64,000 nt of DNA from Dicyema japonicum (GCA_011109175.1 RDEW01000025.1:465990-529989); one strand, 5' to 3'. Numbered from the stretch's first letter, positions 1 to 12,040 are shown. Numbers and translations are program-made. Notes: generated from the sequence alone by a model not told the origin.

Positions 1-309
1 TCAAAGAAATGGAAAGACTGAGAAAAGAGATAGAAGCTGAAATCTTAGCAAATATGGAGTATTTAAAGAGCGTAGGTAATATTATAACCTAAAAGTTCGA
101 AATTGATTCCAAAGATTCAGTCCTTGACGATGAAGGGTACCCTCGCAGTGATATCGACGTGGTAGAAGTAAGGAAGGCAAGAAACAAAATAGCATGTAAT
201 TATTATTTTTATTGGCTTAGGCCTTAGAAATGACTATAAATCGATAACAAATGAGATCGAGAAAAAGTTGCACGAGATTTATGCTCACATGAATCAGAAT
301 AAAATCTAA
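1..309 (+). CDS. PSMD9: PSMD9/Nas2-like proteasome assembly chaperone, 5' end cut by window
   Basis: Codons in the frame of base 3, read through two short introns (72-95, 24 nt; 196-220, 25 nt), give a helical N-terminal domain followed by VLDDEGYPRSDIDVVEVRKA, which matches the Nas2/p27 signature (EGYPRSDVDLYQVR in animals). A second helix ends in KLHEIYAHMNQNKI and a stop at 307-309. In the known family this protein chaperones assembly of the 19S proteasome base by binding an Rpt ATPase. The family normally continues into a PDZ domain of about 100 residues. Here the frame stops before it and no splice donor precedes the stop, so the protein looks like the N-terminal domain only. An in-frame ATG at 9 could be internal or the start. 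Family assignment is strong; the PDZ loss is read directly but could reflect an assembly error. Confidence 0.8.
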
Positions 310-3300
310 ATTCAATTTTTTGTGATTTAATTTGTGTAATTTTTCTGCCATCGGTTTGAATTTCTTGCCGAGATTTGTTTTATGGGTTTTATAACCTAAC
401 CCTAACCTGAGTAAAAGCGACTCAACCAAGGGCTCTCCATGCTGAGGAATACTGATCAGTTTTGAAGAAAACATCCACGTGTTTTTCTCCGAAATTAGGG
501 TAGACACATCCTGAGCTCGATTGACTGCTGGTGGAACACTCAAGGAGAATCCGGGAATTAGTTGAAGCTGGATCACTTGATTAGTGGGCTTTGACGTTTT
601 GTTTCTCGAGATATAATTATAGATTACATGAGAGAGTTTTAGCCAAAGTCTGTGACATAATAAAGTGCAACAATTGTTACATAATGAACGATTATAAGGA
701 CGAATTAACGCTTTTGTGATACATCTCCGTGAACTTGGCTTTTTCTAGCACGAAAAATGTAAAATACAATCTTGGGTAAGTAAGTCGACAAGTTAATCGG
801 TTGGAAGTTGAGGCTATGATGTACCTTTTTTATACGACATGTCTTTATCTCTTTTCTTTCACCCTCTCTTCTTGGTGGCCAAAACAATCATCTCTCGAAA
901 AGTCTGATATATTATGTTTCATAAAAAGATAGCGTCGGATAGGCCTAAATTCAGATTCCACCAATCCCTTATATACTAAACTCACTTACTTAACATGTTT
1001 ATTATTTACTCACCCCCGCTCCCTCAAGTGAAGCAAACCGATGGTTAATAAAAGCGTAAAAGCTTATGGTTGATGTCCCACATATCTAATTAAGTGATCT
1101 GATGAGAAGACATACTATGTTACTTGAGATTATATAACAGACAAATGATGTCTTCTCAGTCCATTAGTTCGTCTATAGTCACGGGAAGGAATAATAATTG
1201 ACTTTCGTCCATCATGAATCAAAGGTAATGCAATAGAGGTAGGCATCTACTTCAGTCATCCTACCAATTAACCACTAGAATAACTGTTAATGTAGTCTTT
1301 AAAAACTTAAGAGATGTGAAAATCTATTATGTTAACAATTTTTGTTAGGAATTCCTTTGTGCTGTGTATATTTTTTAATATTGGCTGTAATCAGTAAATT
1401 TCCCTACTGACTATTCTCCGAGTATTATTTACCTTAGGATTAGACCATGATGGATATAACTCATAATGAAACAGGATCATATCGAATTCTTGTGTCTGTG
1501 TATACGGAATTATTAAACAGTCAGAAATACCAGGACTCAAAATTAAACACTCAAATTGACCAACTCATTTAATTTTTAACCTTCCTTAATATTCTATGGA
1601 ATAACCAATTATAGCTATTTTCCTACCGCGATCAAGTAAAGTTGAACTGCAATACACACGTGACAGTGAAAAAGTCTAATGTTGTGGTGGCATAAACATA
1701 AGTTAGGAGTATTATTGAGGTAGAACTCATATATTGGCAATACATTCGCGAATGCATTGTCTCCAAGTTAATTATGCCGGGGACAAGAGCTTACATCTAT
1801 TTTGAGGGGATGAGGACATGTAGCATATAAGAGCTATGTCACAGTGCACCAGAGTACCCCCGACAACTCGATCTTAACCATTTGGCAAATGGTCTGTGAT
1901 TTTAGCGAGGAAAAACGATAATTTAAGATAATTCCGAGAGACGACCTGCAGTGTGTTGTAGGACTGAAACTGTCTCCCCAAGTAGATATCTATAAAATGT
2001 AACTAGGTGGAATCTATTTAACGAAAATTGTTTGTTTACTTTTATTGGAAACAAAAGTAAAGTTAAAGTAAAAACAAATTGCAAATTTTCCATTTCCTGG
2101 CTTAAATTCTATGAAATGAACGACAATCATAAAAATCTGTAGTAGAATCTTATGGAGACAACGATGGATCCTTCTCCCTATCTACAGACTCTCCGACCAT
2201 TATTGACATAAGCGAGTGCAACGTGATCAAGGTCATTTCCCGTTCCTTGAATAAATTTAACAAAATCCATGAAACCGCTAACAGAATCATAGAACCAAGT
2301 GATTCTGAAGCATTACTACTTGAACAACGACGAAAATTCATGAGGGCGGCCGACTTGTAAAGTACCCACCATTACAACATTTTTGTCAAATTTGAAAATC
2401 ATCCGAGACCTTTATTGAGCAAGCGTTCATGGGGAATAATAAATAAAGTAAATAAATATTGGGGATGCTAGTCCCATATATAATGATCTTCTCCAGATTC
2501 TTCAAACAAGTCCACAAAGAACCAAAAGGGGAAAGTAAACCTCTAATCCTTTAAGTTATGGAACCTTCTAAGAAAAGTAGGGAAGAGGAAATGATCCTTT
2601 TTACACCACCCTGGCACTGGATGCCACCTGAGACAGATCGATAGAATGACGTCACTTTAGTTGAACATGGGAAAAGAAAAATAAAGGAAAGGAAGAACTT
2701 CCTACTTAGTAGTTAGTGGAAGATCAATGATTATTAATCTATTATTGTTTTTTTCTAAAATTCCGTAAAAAAGTGTGATTAAGGCACCAATACGTTTAGT
2801 CTTGTTGATGCTGAAGTGAATTGATAAAGCTTGCCTCTATTAATTCGTCTCCTCTGAGAGCCAGACCCACCCATAGGCTTTATGTAGAAATAGTTCAGGC
2901 CGTCATTGAGTGAGTGTTCCTTACCTCAATTTCACCATTCAGACTTACAAGCAACCACCAATAGCATGTCCTACGTTTACCAGTCGTCTGGTGTGACCGA
3001 CTATATGAATTATATCACGGAATAGACTAAACACAGACTCGTTTGAAATAATAGACTACACGAAGTGTCTTGAGTCTCTAAAACCCCCAGGATTCAGATG
3101 CACGTGATTAGGGTTCTAATGCCGTCTAGGAAAAATTGAAGGGTCTTGAAAGATCATCTGACAGAGGTCAATAGAACGTCGAAAAAACCAATGTCGAAGA
3201 CATTTTCCTTGGATGCTGAAAAAGTCAGAATTGTGCACGTGTTATACTATTAATAGATTTTCAATAAAACTAGACATTAATTACAATTAAATAGATTAAA

Positions 3301-3380
3301 TTAGTAAAGTCAAAGGAAGTAGTATCCGTCAAGGAATAAATCATATTTAAATAAAATTGCGCAATTCGCCGACAAATCAT
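310..3380. other. AT-rich stretch, no supported gene
   Basis: I see no gene with recognisable products here. A copy of repeat family C lies near 2575-2660. A 70-codon open stretch ends at 2360 but has no start or nearby donor. A short CCCTAA-like run sits at about 396-416. Confidence 0.5.
2575..2660 (+). repeat. Repeat family C, short copy
   Basis: This stretch reads GGGAAGAGGAAATGATCC, then GCCACCTGAGACAG and a degraded tail. The same order of motifs occurs near 28190 and 52910, and on the minus strand near 17650. The core CCACCTGAGACAGGTGG is an imperfect inverted repeat. Confidence 0.55.
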
Positions 3381-4405
3381 ATGCTTGAGGAACTCATTAC
3401 TTCTATGATGATAAACTATCCTGAAAGTTACCGGACTGTCATGACGATGCATGCCCTTCGGTTCCTCGAAATTGAGTCTATTCATGAATTCATGCAAGTC
3501 AGGGTTTCAGTGAGGAACAAGTTCTTCAACTTTGTCAGGAAAACTGAGCTGGCTAAGGGTAAGAGATTTATAGCAAGTATAGACGACTCGGACAAGCAGA
3601 ATTTCATCAACGTAATTCAAGACTTGATGCGCTACATACGATCATACAAAGGTCCTCGGTTAATAAACCACAGATTACTGCTTAGATGGGATTTTCGGAG
3701 TGAACGGGAGAAAGTCGAAAGTCGACCACCTCCTTTTGGAGTTGAAAGGAAATCCGGATTACTTTAAAGTATTCCGGATGCATAACATCCACGTATTAGC
3801 TTGCGGGCTTAAACGGCTTCTTAGACAATTCGACCCCTCTGTAATTCCAATTGAGTTTATCGAGGCCATTCGAGTCATATCTCCACGTGGGCTCTTAGGA
3901 ATAACTCATAGAGTGTACAGAGAGTGAGAGAGTGACTGCTTACTCCATTTTGATTCGACTAATGCCGAGGTACATTCAGTGGACAATACTCACCTTATTC
4001 AGCTTCCTCCATGAAATCAGTATTCGGTCCCCCAATATGGATAGCAGGAATCTGGCCACGGTCTTAACTCCAACCTTAGTCCCTGTATATCTGTTAGTAA
4101 TTTCAGAATGACCTCGATTCCGTTAGTGAAGTGAAAAGAGCAGTAGATGCTGTTCAGTTTATGATTCGAAACGGAGACAAGCTGCACGAACTCCCCGAGA
4201 AATTGGTTGAATACCTCAAAGATGTTTTCAAAAACGAACTACTGGTATCTTCCACGTGGGATTGTAGGGCAAACAAGAGGAAAATGGCTTCCCCTCGTTG
4301 GAGGAATACACGACTCGAGTAATCAAGGAAGTGAATCGGGAGAGAGACGACAAATTGGTGGAGTTTATAGAAACGCTGAAACTGGAGTCATCCATTTATG
4401 TTTGA
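3381..4405 (+). CDS. RhoGAP-domain protein, five exons
   Basis: Four introns (3652-3673, 22 nt; 3887-3911, 25 nt; 4085-4106, 22 nt; 4245-4267, 23 nt) join into one open frame. The start is the ATG at 3381, because an in-frame stop lies at 3348 and no acceptor intervenes. After about 90 helical residues the RhoGAP fold begins: IQDLMRYIRSY, LDGIFGVNGRKSKVDHL, LKRLLRQF, VIPIEFIEAI, and the conserved NLATVLTPTLVP. A charged, probably coiled-coil tail follows and ends in LESSIYV. Family members speed GTP hydrolysis by Rho, Rac or Cdc42 using the arginine of GIFRxSG. Here that residue is glycine (GIFGVNG), so catalysis may be lost, as in some GAP-like domains that only bind GTPases. The gene stands alone. 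I cannot name the subfamily. Confidence 0.85.
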
Positions 4406-4706
4406 TTTATGTGTAAATGTAGAATTATGGCAATTATTCAAAGCCAATCGAAGGGTTTAATCACAAGTGGGCGGCACTAGAGAGCACTTCGAATGAATCC
4501 TATCACGATGAATCCAGTTTGAATTTCTTCACCAATGTAGGGGCATTTAGAGAGAACTTGAATCGCAAGGACTCTCGCTAATATTTATTAATAGTTTTCT
4601 ATTAGTTATTGATTACCACGTGGTCTAATATCCTCTACTCCTTTCTCAACTAGGTAGGGTATGAAACTGTTAATTAAAATGTGCTATAAATTAGTAAGTA
4701 GCTTTC

Positions 4707-4830
4707 GTGATTCAGTGGATTCCTTCTTATGATTTGTATGGGAGTGCTCACTCAGCCATTCCTCTTCTCGGTTGTCCCTCCTTGTTTTCAAATATTTCGG
4801 TGCGACGCAAGAAGGAGAGTAATTCGGGTT
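4707..4830 (+). repeat. Repeat family D, copy 1
   Basis: Contains CCATTCCTCTTCTCGG followed by a C/T-rich run and GAAGGAGAG, then a TTCGGGT block. Diverged copies with the same order occur at about 39285-39385 and 41390-41475. No coding capacity is evident and the class is unknown. Confidence 0.45.
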
Positions 4831-5010
4831 CTAGAATTCATGAGGGGCTTGAAAATAAACTGTGTTGTATGAGTAAGCTTGCGTTGTGTTAAGTTAATAT
4901 AATTAACAATTTTTGATGTGAGGGGTAACTTCGAATTTATGGATGCATGCTATTTTAGTTAACTGCAAAAATTGATTGTTTAAAAAACTTATATAAAATT
5001 ATTAAAAAAC

Positions 5011-5090
5011 GACGACGGTGGGATTCGAACCCACGCGGGAAACCCCAGCGGATTAGCAGTCCGCCGCCTTAACCACTCGGCCACATCGTC
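5011..5090 (-). tRNA. tRNA-Ser(GCT)
   Basis: The minus strand folds as a tRNA with a 7-bp acceptor stem (GACGATG with CGTCGTC), a D-arm with GTGGTTAAGGC, an anticodon loop CTGCTAA (anticodon GCT), a long variable arm typical of serine tRNAs, and a T-arm with GGTTCGAATCC. No intron. The next gene upstream is the RhoGAP protein, more than 600 bp away. Confidence 0.95.
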
Positions 5091-7074
5091 AATATATGAT
5101 CTACTCAACAGTTGTCGGCATTAATCTAATATAGTTAATTTCCTTCACTTGAGATATTTTGTGAAAATTCTTTTCTCCTTATTATTGTCCTTTTAAATTG
5201 GCTTAAGCAATCGTTTTAGCTTTTTAAATCCTAAAGAGAATTTGAGATTTCTGACAATTAATTTTATTGCACAACGGACAAACAGGATTACTCTTAATAG
5301 TATCAGGATTGTTATACAATTATTACTAATGTCTATAATCTAATATTGATTGGCAAAGATCTATCACAGAACTACAATAATGTCACATCGTCGATATCAA
5401 TCTAATATCGATTAAACTCCGCTTGGATTTCTACAAGTGGTGAGACCTGGGTAACTTAATTTAAATTAAATTTCCAGTAAAGTTAATATAGACTGGTTGA
5501 ACAGTAGATCACTAGAAAAAACTACTATTACCAAATGCTCTCCAAACTCCGTTAAACTGAGACGGTACAGTTGTTTCTTCATCATTAGTTTGTGTGGGTT
5601 GAGGAGAGAAATATCATGGCTTGTTGAAGAATTTAACGAGATCACATATTAACTACTTCCGGTCTTTCCTTGCGGTCTTTTCGAATAATTCACTCATTGT
5701 TGACCTGAGTTTTGTGTTTGAAGATGGTAGTTCTCATGGTGAATTTAACCATTTCTCTATAAATTTTTCTTTATAAAACCGTTAGAAAAACTAGTGGATG
5801 TACAACAGGGACGGCTATTCTATGCCTTTATTGTTAGGAAACCCAGGAAGTGTAGATTCACTTGATGAAATCAGCGTCGAATTTTGTGTCAAATGTCTGC
5901 CGTTCCAGTTTAGAGACCTCATAATATTAAGTCGATGACTTCTGCTTTGTTAACATGTAGGACTTTCGGAAGAGTGCTGTCTAGATAGGTCGCTTGAAGG
6001 CACTCAGTTTAACAATTCTGAGTCAATATTCTCCTCTGTGTTTGCATTACGTCAATGGAGGAATTACAGTTAGTATTAACATTGGAATGCTTCTCGAACA
6101 GTTATAAAATCAGCTCTCTCTCCTTGAAGGGTTTTTCTCATACTCACATCAGTCGCATTTGATTTTCTCTCATATTTCTTTCGACTTGCTCGCTAACTGT
6201 GGAACCTCTGGATGAGCCGACTTCAAACACACCCTATTCTTCTCTCTTATGCCAGGATATTTCCAGCTCCTTCATTAAAAATGTTCTTGTAAAGTCCTAG
6301 GAGTATTTTAATGAGTCATCACCGACACTCTAGTAGATGAGTCTCAATCTACTCTTGGTCGCTTCTGTTGTCTCTGGTTGGTAAACAGTAGTAAAATGAT
6401 TTCTTATATTTTCATGTTTTTTATTTTTGTATTTTGAATTTATAAAGTGTTTCCTTGGGGAAAATGTCCCAATTACTATTCTGTGATTGTACAGTTGTCG
6501 AACCTTCATACGAACAGGATCTGAGTTACTTTCGCTACAAAATTTGGGTACATTCTCCAGCAATGAAAACTAATAAAGACGACTAAATTTGTACTTAGTA
6601 CAGTTAAGTCGGATCTTTCGCTATCCTCCCACAATTTGGTGGATACACATTTATTATTGTCATTGATGAGTATTTGAATCACGTAAATCCTGTCTCTTAC
6701 GATAAATACGGTGGATGTCGGGAGCCAATCTTTAATGGATAGCGAATCTCAGTCCACAATAATTAAATTCACTAAATATTCATACTTTCCACCAATACTG
6801 CAAACAATCTTCGTCTCCTGAAAATAGCCAATGGAAACGTCATATCTAAAGGTCATCACAGAAAATTTTATCGACCAAGCCTTGATATACACATAGCGTT
6901 GAATGTGAGGAGTTTCAGACTGGATGCATCCTCTAGTACCTTTACCAACTATTATCCAATCGAGAAACAGGGCACCACCACACCGAAGATCATCAAACTA
7001 TCATTGATTTTTGTAAATTCAACAAGTAATATTAAGACAAGGAGAATGTAGAGTTTCTTAATGTTTCTAGCCAT
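5091..7074. other. AT-rich intergenic stretch
   Basis: No gene is supported. A minus-strand open stretch (6330-6563) and a plus-strand open stretch without a start (about 6770-7050) resemble nothing I recognise. Confidence 0.4.
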
Positions 7075-7146
7075 GGACCCATGGTGTAGTGGTTATCATT
7101 TCGGACTTTGAATCCGGAGACCCGAGTTCGAATCTCGGTGGGTCCT
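7075..7146 (+). tRNA. tRNA-Gln(TTG)
   Basis: A full cloverleaf is visible: perfect acceptor stem GGACCCA/TGGGTCC, A-box region TGGTGTAGTGGTTATCA, anticodon loop CTTTGAA (anticodon TTG), and B-box GAGTTCGAATCTC. No intron and no encoded CCA. Confidence 0.96.
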
Positions 7147-7950
7147 ATTTTATTATACACTAACTTAATTCAAGTTTTCTTACTTTGAAGCTCTTAAACT
7201 AAGTATGAATCCGAAAACATGATCCTCAGTTTAATGTATTGGCTGTGATGCAATCTCAGAATAGCGTTTGATATCGATGCAACAACTCAATAAACCAGTG
7301 AGGAAAGTCAATAACCCTGAGATATGAACATGAGAAGGTGTGCATACGGAAATAAATTATTATAATTATTCACTCAATTATCAATTAAATTAAAATTCTT
7401 AGAAATATTCTGTTACTCAAATAAATCAATCATCTTAAGTAAGAGACTCCTTTCCGTGTGCTTTCTGTTCTGTCGAGAGCACAAGTTACTGATCTTTTTC
7501 TAGAAACTCGGACGTATTCAAACAGAAGCCTTGATGACAGAGAAATGCGATGGCTTATCTAGTTCTGCTAAGGAGACCAACTGGATAAGCCAGACCAGGA
7601 TTGGATCAATTTATTAAATTTTACCATCAAACAAAATATTCAATTTCGTCTCCAACAAAAGTCCCCAAACAGTAATTACCGATTATTTTGAATTTGATTT
7701 ACCTCCATATAAAAAATGTCCACATAGCTTCATTAGGGTGCAATCTTGTCCACCACAGCATTGAAGAACTTTGGGGATTATCTGGATGATAGTGAACTAA
7801 TGAATATTCAAAATCCATAAATTATGATAAACGGAATCACAATATAAATTCCGAACCCAACAATATTTCTAAATGGTTCTTTTGGTGTGGATTTCCTTGT
7901 TGGTAAAAATATGTATTTAAATTAAATTAAATTCCCTAGTGTCTTATCCA
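7147..7950. other. Intergenic, possible unresolved exons near its end
   Basis: Nothing firm is seen. An open stretch at about 7735-7830 (reading ILSTTALKNFGDYLDD) may be an upstream exon of the possible gene at 7975, but no consistent splice chain could be drawn. Confidence 0.3.
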
Positions 7951-7974
7951 CGTGAATTTACCTATAATATTTAG

Positions 7975-8305
7975 AAAATGTGAATATTAGCATCGAAAAC
8001 TCTCAAGGTAAAGTATTTAGTGACTTTTAGTACAAATTGGGAGACCAGGAATGGATCAAGGTTTGCGGTAATCTTGTACCTTTTAGATTATCCAAAAGTT
8101 GCTAAAATGGCAGGAGACAATTTTGGCGAAAAAACGAATAGTTCACTTTGCTATAAAAGTTTTAAGGGGTAGGTCTGAAGGAATCGACCAATGAGAAGTA
8201 TATGACAATAATGAAGAAAATGTCCCCTGTGATGATGAATGGGACAAAAATGAGGAACATATCCTCTGGGATGATGGATGGTTCAAAAATGAAATCCTCA
8301 AATGA
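7975..8305 (+). CDS. Possible multi-exon gene of unknown function, acidic tail
   Basis: Exons separated by candidate introns at 7952-7974 (23 nt), 8008-8030 (23 nt) and 8061-8086 (26 nt) stay in one frame, reading VNISIENSQ, VQIGRPGMDQ, then DYPKVAKMAGDNFGEKT. A further junction near 8068-8198 would lead to an acidic, tryptophan-containing tail (CDDEWDKNEEH) ending at 8305, but the G4 run at 8167-8170 puts the splice out of frame by one base. No start was found. I do not recognise the protein. Support rests on several consecutive in-frame introns of the size seen in the certain genes of this window. Confidence 0.3.
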
Positions 8306-8839
8306 AATTCCTATGGATAAATCAAATGGAAACAGGGATATGCAAAATGGAAGCCGTTCAGTAAAGTTAGTTTTTTTAAATATTCACAGCAACCATATAA
8401 ATTCTAGAGGTGACATGGCTAATTACGACTAATGATTACTAACAAGATTTGGCTTTCTCCCAATAAAGGATTTTAAATAAATTTTTCATTATTTTATTTA
8501 AACCCTTATTTATTTCTCAAATCCTGATCCCTTCAAATGAAAAAAAGCGGAAGTTAACTAAAACATAGCAGCCAGAGGAGACGTCATCGGAGATCAATCT
8601 GATTGATCTTTATACATGTAAAGATTGAAGGTGAGTCATTAGGGCCAGGACTGTCTTTAATAGACATGGAAGTATGCAGACTCGATCTCTTGTGAATGTG
8701 AGTTTCACTTCTATCAATATTTGGCGATAGAAATTAGGGGAGCTGTATCAATGGAAACCCAGTCCAAGTTATTTAGAGCCTATAATGATCCTCGTGGTTT
8801 TAGGTTCGAATCTCGTTGCTATTTATTCTGCCTGAAGAT

Positions 8840-9010
8840 TCCAGGCACCTACGATGGTCTGGGTATGACGACGACTCTGTTATCCGCGAGTACCTAACTG
8901 CGGAACTAGATCATCTCAACGAAGTAAAGAACATTCCTTGGTTCTTTCTACCACTTGTCTTACTCTAATATGGTGTGTGTCACCCTGTGTGGAACTATAG
9001 ATATTATAAC
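8840..9010 (+). mobile_element. Decayed LINE family A 3' tail
   Basis: The stretch shares blocks with 55600-55830: a GACGACTC-like start, GTACCTAACTGCGGAACTAG, CATTCCTTGGTTCT and a terminal GTGTGGAACTATAGATATTA. The terminal block is a weak match to the conserved 3' end of LINE A. It is non-coding and heavily decayed. Confidence 0.4.
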
Positions 9011-10198
9011 TCCCAATGAATAATTGTTTGTTGTTATATTATGTTAGAGGAGATTTTGAATAGTGGGTACTGCTATAAGGGGGATTCTACTTTCACTACT
9101 CCACAGGATGATGCCTAAAAATGGTCATATCTCTCAAGGACTTATTAAACCAACAAAACTTGTAATTGAATTAATTTATTCAAATTACGTATAAATGGAT
9201 TGTACAAGAGTCCACGTCAAAGAAATTTAATAAACCTTCTACCATTCTGTCACCACCTCTGTGTATCCGTTATTATACAGCAACGGGAAGAAATGGTTGA
9301 CCAATGCATCTGATTATTGTAAGGATCGGAACACTTCTCAATAGAATGGGTCACAACAAGTATAGACCATAGCTAAATAACCATGTTATCTTGACACGTG
9401 CCAGCATAGCATCAATTTGAGTAGATGTTCTTTCCATGAACCTATACAAGCCCACGATGGAGGAACTGCATGGTACGAAGTAACGGTCACTATGCGACTA
9501 ACTCGGAATCATAACTATCAGGTGATCTAGGCCTCCCCCAATTATCTTGATCATCCCATCTTTGTTTCTTAGAAATCATTTATTACTTTAAACAATTGTA
9601 TACTAAAAATATAATCTCTTGTGGTGAGGAAGATTTTTTACATTTTCACATTAGTTAGTTAAGTAACCTCGGCTCACTTGTAGGAGGCCAGCAACTATTA
9701 AATAGGACGCAACAAATTCCGGTCGCTCCCATAGATCGTTCAGTCCGGCATTGTAGACAAACGTTGTTCAAATTTATGACATTCAAATAGGTGATTTGTT
9801 ACATAGACATTTTCACGTGTATTTTTAAATTTTATTTTTATACTTTTAACATTTATTTTATTAAAAATTAAAAATCATTTTTGATAAATTTATGATTTGT
9901 TAAAAAATTAAACTTAATTTTTAGGACAAGACTTCATTATGGCTTGTAATCATTGAGCACACAATGGGAGTTACCGCTATTCTAACCGAAGGTTAACATC
10001 ATAATCTAGTAAAATCCAATAAATTATAAAATAACCCAAAATATAGAAATATTGATCAAGTCTCGATACGGTACATTTTATTATCAGTAAATGAAAAAGT
10101 AGAATTTTCAAAGACCCTTTTTGCATGAGTCCTACTTTATGGCTGGGCTCTTCTCAAGTATTTTCTTCCTCATAGTCTTTTTCGACTTTGATATATTA
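9011..10198. other. AT-rich stretch without genes
   Basis: No open frame, RNA gene or recognisable repeat was found before the hAT-type target duplication at 10199. Confidence 0.45.
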
Positions 10199-10625
10199 GT
10201 CTAGATCTGTGGTTCTCAACCTTCTTAAGTCAGCGCCCCTTTAAAATTTAATTTTTCCAATTGCGGATTTATTTGGTCACTTTTTTTCAAATTTTATGTA
10301 GAAACTGTTTTTCCATCATTAGAGTGTAATGTTAACTGCTCAAATTTTAATATAATACGTGGTCTCGGCCCACATGGTCGAGGCTAATAAAATTACAAAA
10401 TTTTCTATAGCAGAATCAACTTAAATATACCCAATAAGTTTACCTTTGATATTAAAAATTCTGTAGAATGCAAAAATTGAGAAAACCAAATTAAAAAATA
10501 TACCACCAAATGTCACAAAGTAATAGTATCCTCGTGCTAAACTAAATTTCATTTCGTTTAAAAAATATAAAATAATTAAAATCTAATTATTTAAATAACT
10601 ACTAAAATAACAAAAGCATAGCTTT

Positions 10626-10675
10626 AAACCCTAACCAAAAACCCTAAACACTGACCCTAACCAAAAACCCTCAAA
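10626..10675 (+). repeat. Degenerate telomere-like CCCTAA repeats
   Basis: Several AACCCTAA-type units alternate with AACCAAAAACCC. They resemble the TTAGGG animal telomere repeat read on the other strand, but no unit order is regular for long. Confidence 0.4.
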
Positions 10676-10899
10676 GTGTAATTATTAAACATAATTTATT
10701 AAATTATTTAGCGTTTTCGATCACTTTAACTCGTGACCTGTGAATATTTTCATCCTCATTGTTATTGAGAAAACAAATATATCCCTCAATTTTGGTTCGT
10801 ACAGTGCCATTGTACGATGAGCTGGATTTTCGCCATGATCTCATTTTTTAAAGACCTTGTCACCTTTAAAGTTTCTTCGTCGTTTCTTCACCTTCTTTT

Positions 10900-11403
10900 T
10901 CAATCATTTTTTGTTCTGCTACTTTGGTATATATTCGTGCCTTCATCCACTTCATAAGACAGAAAATTCGACAAATCCTCCGGAATTGCTTCCTGTGGAT
11001 ACTTAGATCCCATAAATATGAAGAATGGCATTTGTTTCGTTGTCTCGTGTATCGAAATGTTGTAATCAAAAACAATTTTTTTAAATGAAGAACATAGCTC
11101 CCATTTTCTCCACTGGAAGCGGATGTAAAGGAAATCAATTTTTTAATTGATTGGTTAAATCTAATTTCTTTTCTTTTTTACCTCTTTACTTGACTTTGTA
11201 TCCATGGAGACGCTATCTACCATAGACATATTTACCCGAAGCTCCATTAACATGTCGTCATCCAATTTATTTTTAAATTCTATCCATCCGTGTGTAATAA
11301 TAACGGGGGCCATATCTATAAAAATTTTTTGAAAAAACCTTTGAATTTTGGAGTAGAGAGTTTCGACCATACCAAATTTGCTGAAACAATCAACAACTGT
11401 CAA
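10900..11403 (-). pseudogene. Decayed integrase core (Ty3/gypsy or GIN type)
   Basis: The minus strand reads VVDCFSKFGMVETLYSK, the start of an integrase core, then ITHGWIEFKNKL where intact enzymes have TDNG-x-EFKNKL, then FNQSIKKLIS corresponding to the VERFNQSLKK block, and DYNISIHETTKQMPF before the stop at 10900-10902. Joining the parts requires skipping 11216-11238 and 11157-11185, which look either like 23- and 29-nt GT-AG introns or like frameshifts. The second catalytic aspartate (TDNG) and the glutamate (VERFN) are not preserved, so the protein would be inactive. It sits between the inverted repeats at 10356 and 12297. Confidence 0.6.
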
Positions 11404-11639
11404 AAGCTACAGAATTAGTGTTATCGGAGGATTTTGTTTCCAAAAGCCTCTTAAACGTGATTTATAAATTGTTTCTAATAAATGAGCAATATAACTATAC
11501 GTACATATGTGGTACGTCGTTTTCAAACGTACTGACAAGTCTTTTTATAACGCCTCTTATCGATGTTGTCAGATCTGAAGGGAACAGTCAAATTCTTTAA
11601 ATTCCTTAATTATTTTCAGATCGTGAAGAAACAATCGAA

Positions 11640-12040
11640 CAACAAAAACCATCAGTCGTGTGTTATTTTATTTAACACCCAAGAACACGGGAAGACCAAA
11701 ACTAACTATCACGTGATCCCGATGCGTTCCGCCAAAATCCTCATTCTTTCCCGGTGCTCCTCCCTCGTACCCACAGAAGCTCGTACTAGGTGGCTGACTG
11801 TACTTGCAGTGCCACCTTCTCGCATGCAAGAGTTTTGTTTAATGAGGGCTTCCAGAGTAGTCGGTCCGGTTCTGTGTCTCCCACAGACCACCGCTGAAAG
11901 CCTTCTTTTGAACGTCCTCGATTTTCTTAGTGTTTGTCCATGATAATGAAGGTCCCACGAAGCACACGCGTACGAGAAACATGGTTCGATGTAGACTGGG
12001 TGGGTACCTGTCTTCCATATTCCAGTTAACAATTCGTGTG
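11640..12040 (-). mobile_element. LINE family B, 3' end fragment
   Basis: On the minus strand a frame containing IEDVQKKAFSGGLWE (the typical RT C-terminal connection) passes with frameshifts into GTREEHRERMRILAERIGIT and a stop, then TTAGTTTGGT and a GGGTGTTAAATAAA-like tail. The same terminus recurs at 21.6, 28.4, 42.0, 49.3 and 54.1 kb. Confidence 0.6.

Noticed and set aside
217-576. 119-codon minus-strand frame opposite the PSMD9 3' end
   Set aside because: It overlaps the PSMD9 exon, shows no recognisable domain and contains TTAGGG-like repeats.
2146-2360. Coding-like stretch ending in a plausible C-terminus (NRIIEPSDSEALLLEQRRKF)
   Set aside because: No start codon and no donor within 60 bp for a host-sized intron; unsupported as a gene.
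6770-7050. Open stretch of about 94 codons on the plus strand before tRNA-Gln
   Set aside because: No ATG, no splice support and no familiar sequence; length is within chance over six frames.
8202-8432. Met-rich open frame with two imperfect 39-bp repeats
   Set aside because: The overlapping frame reads an acidic W-containing protein in chain with three short introns, so the Met-rich frame is more likely a shadow.
8795-8830. tRNA T-arm-like GGTTCGAATCTC
   Set aside because: No other tRNA arms are present nearby.
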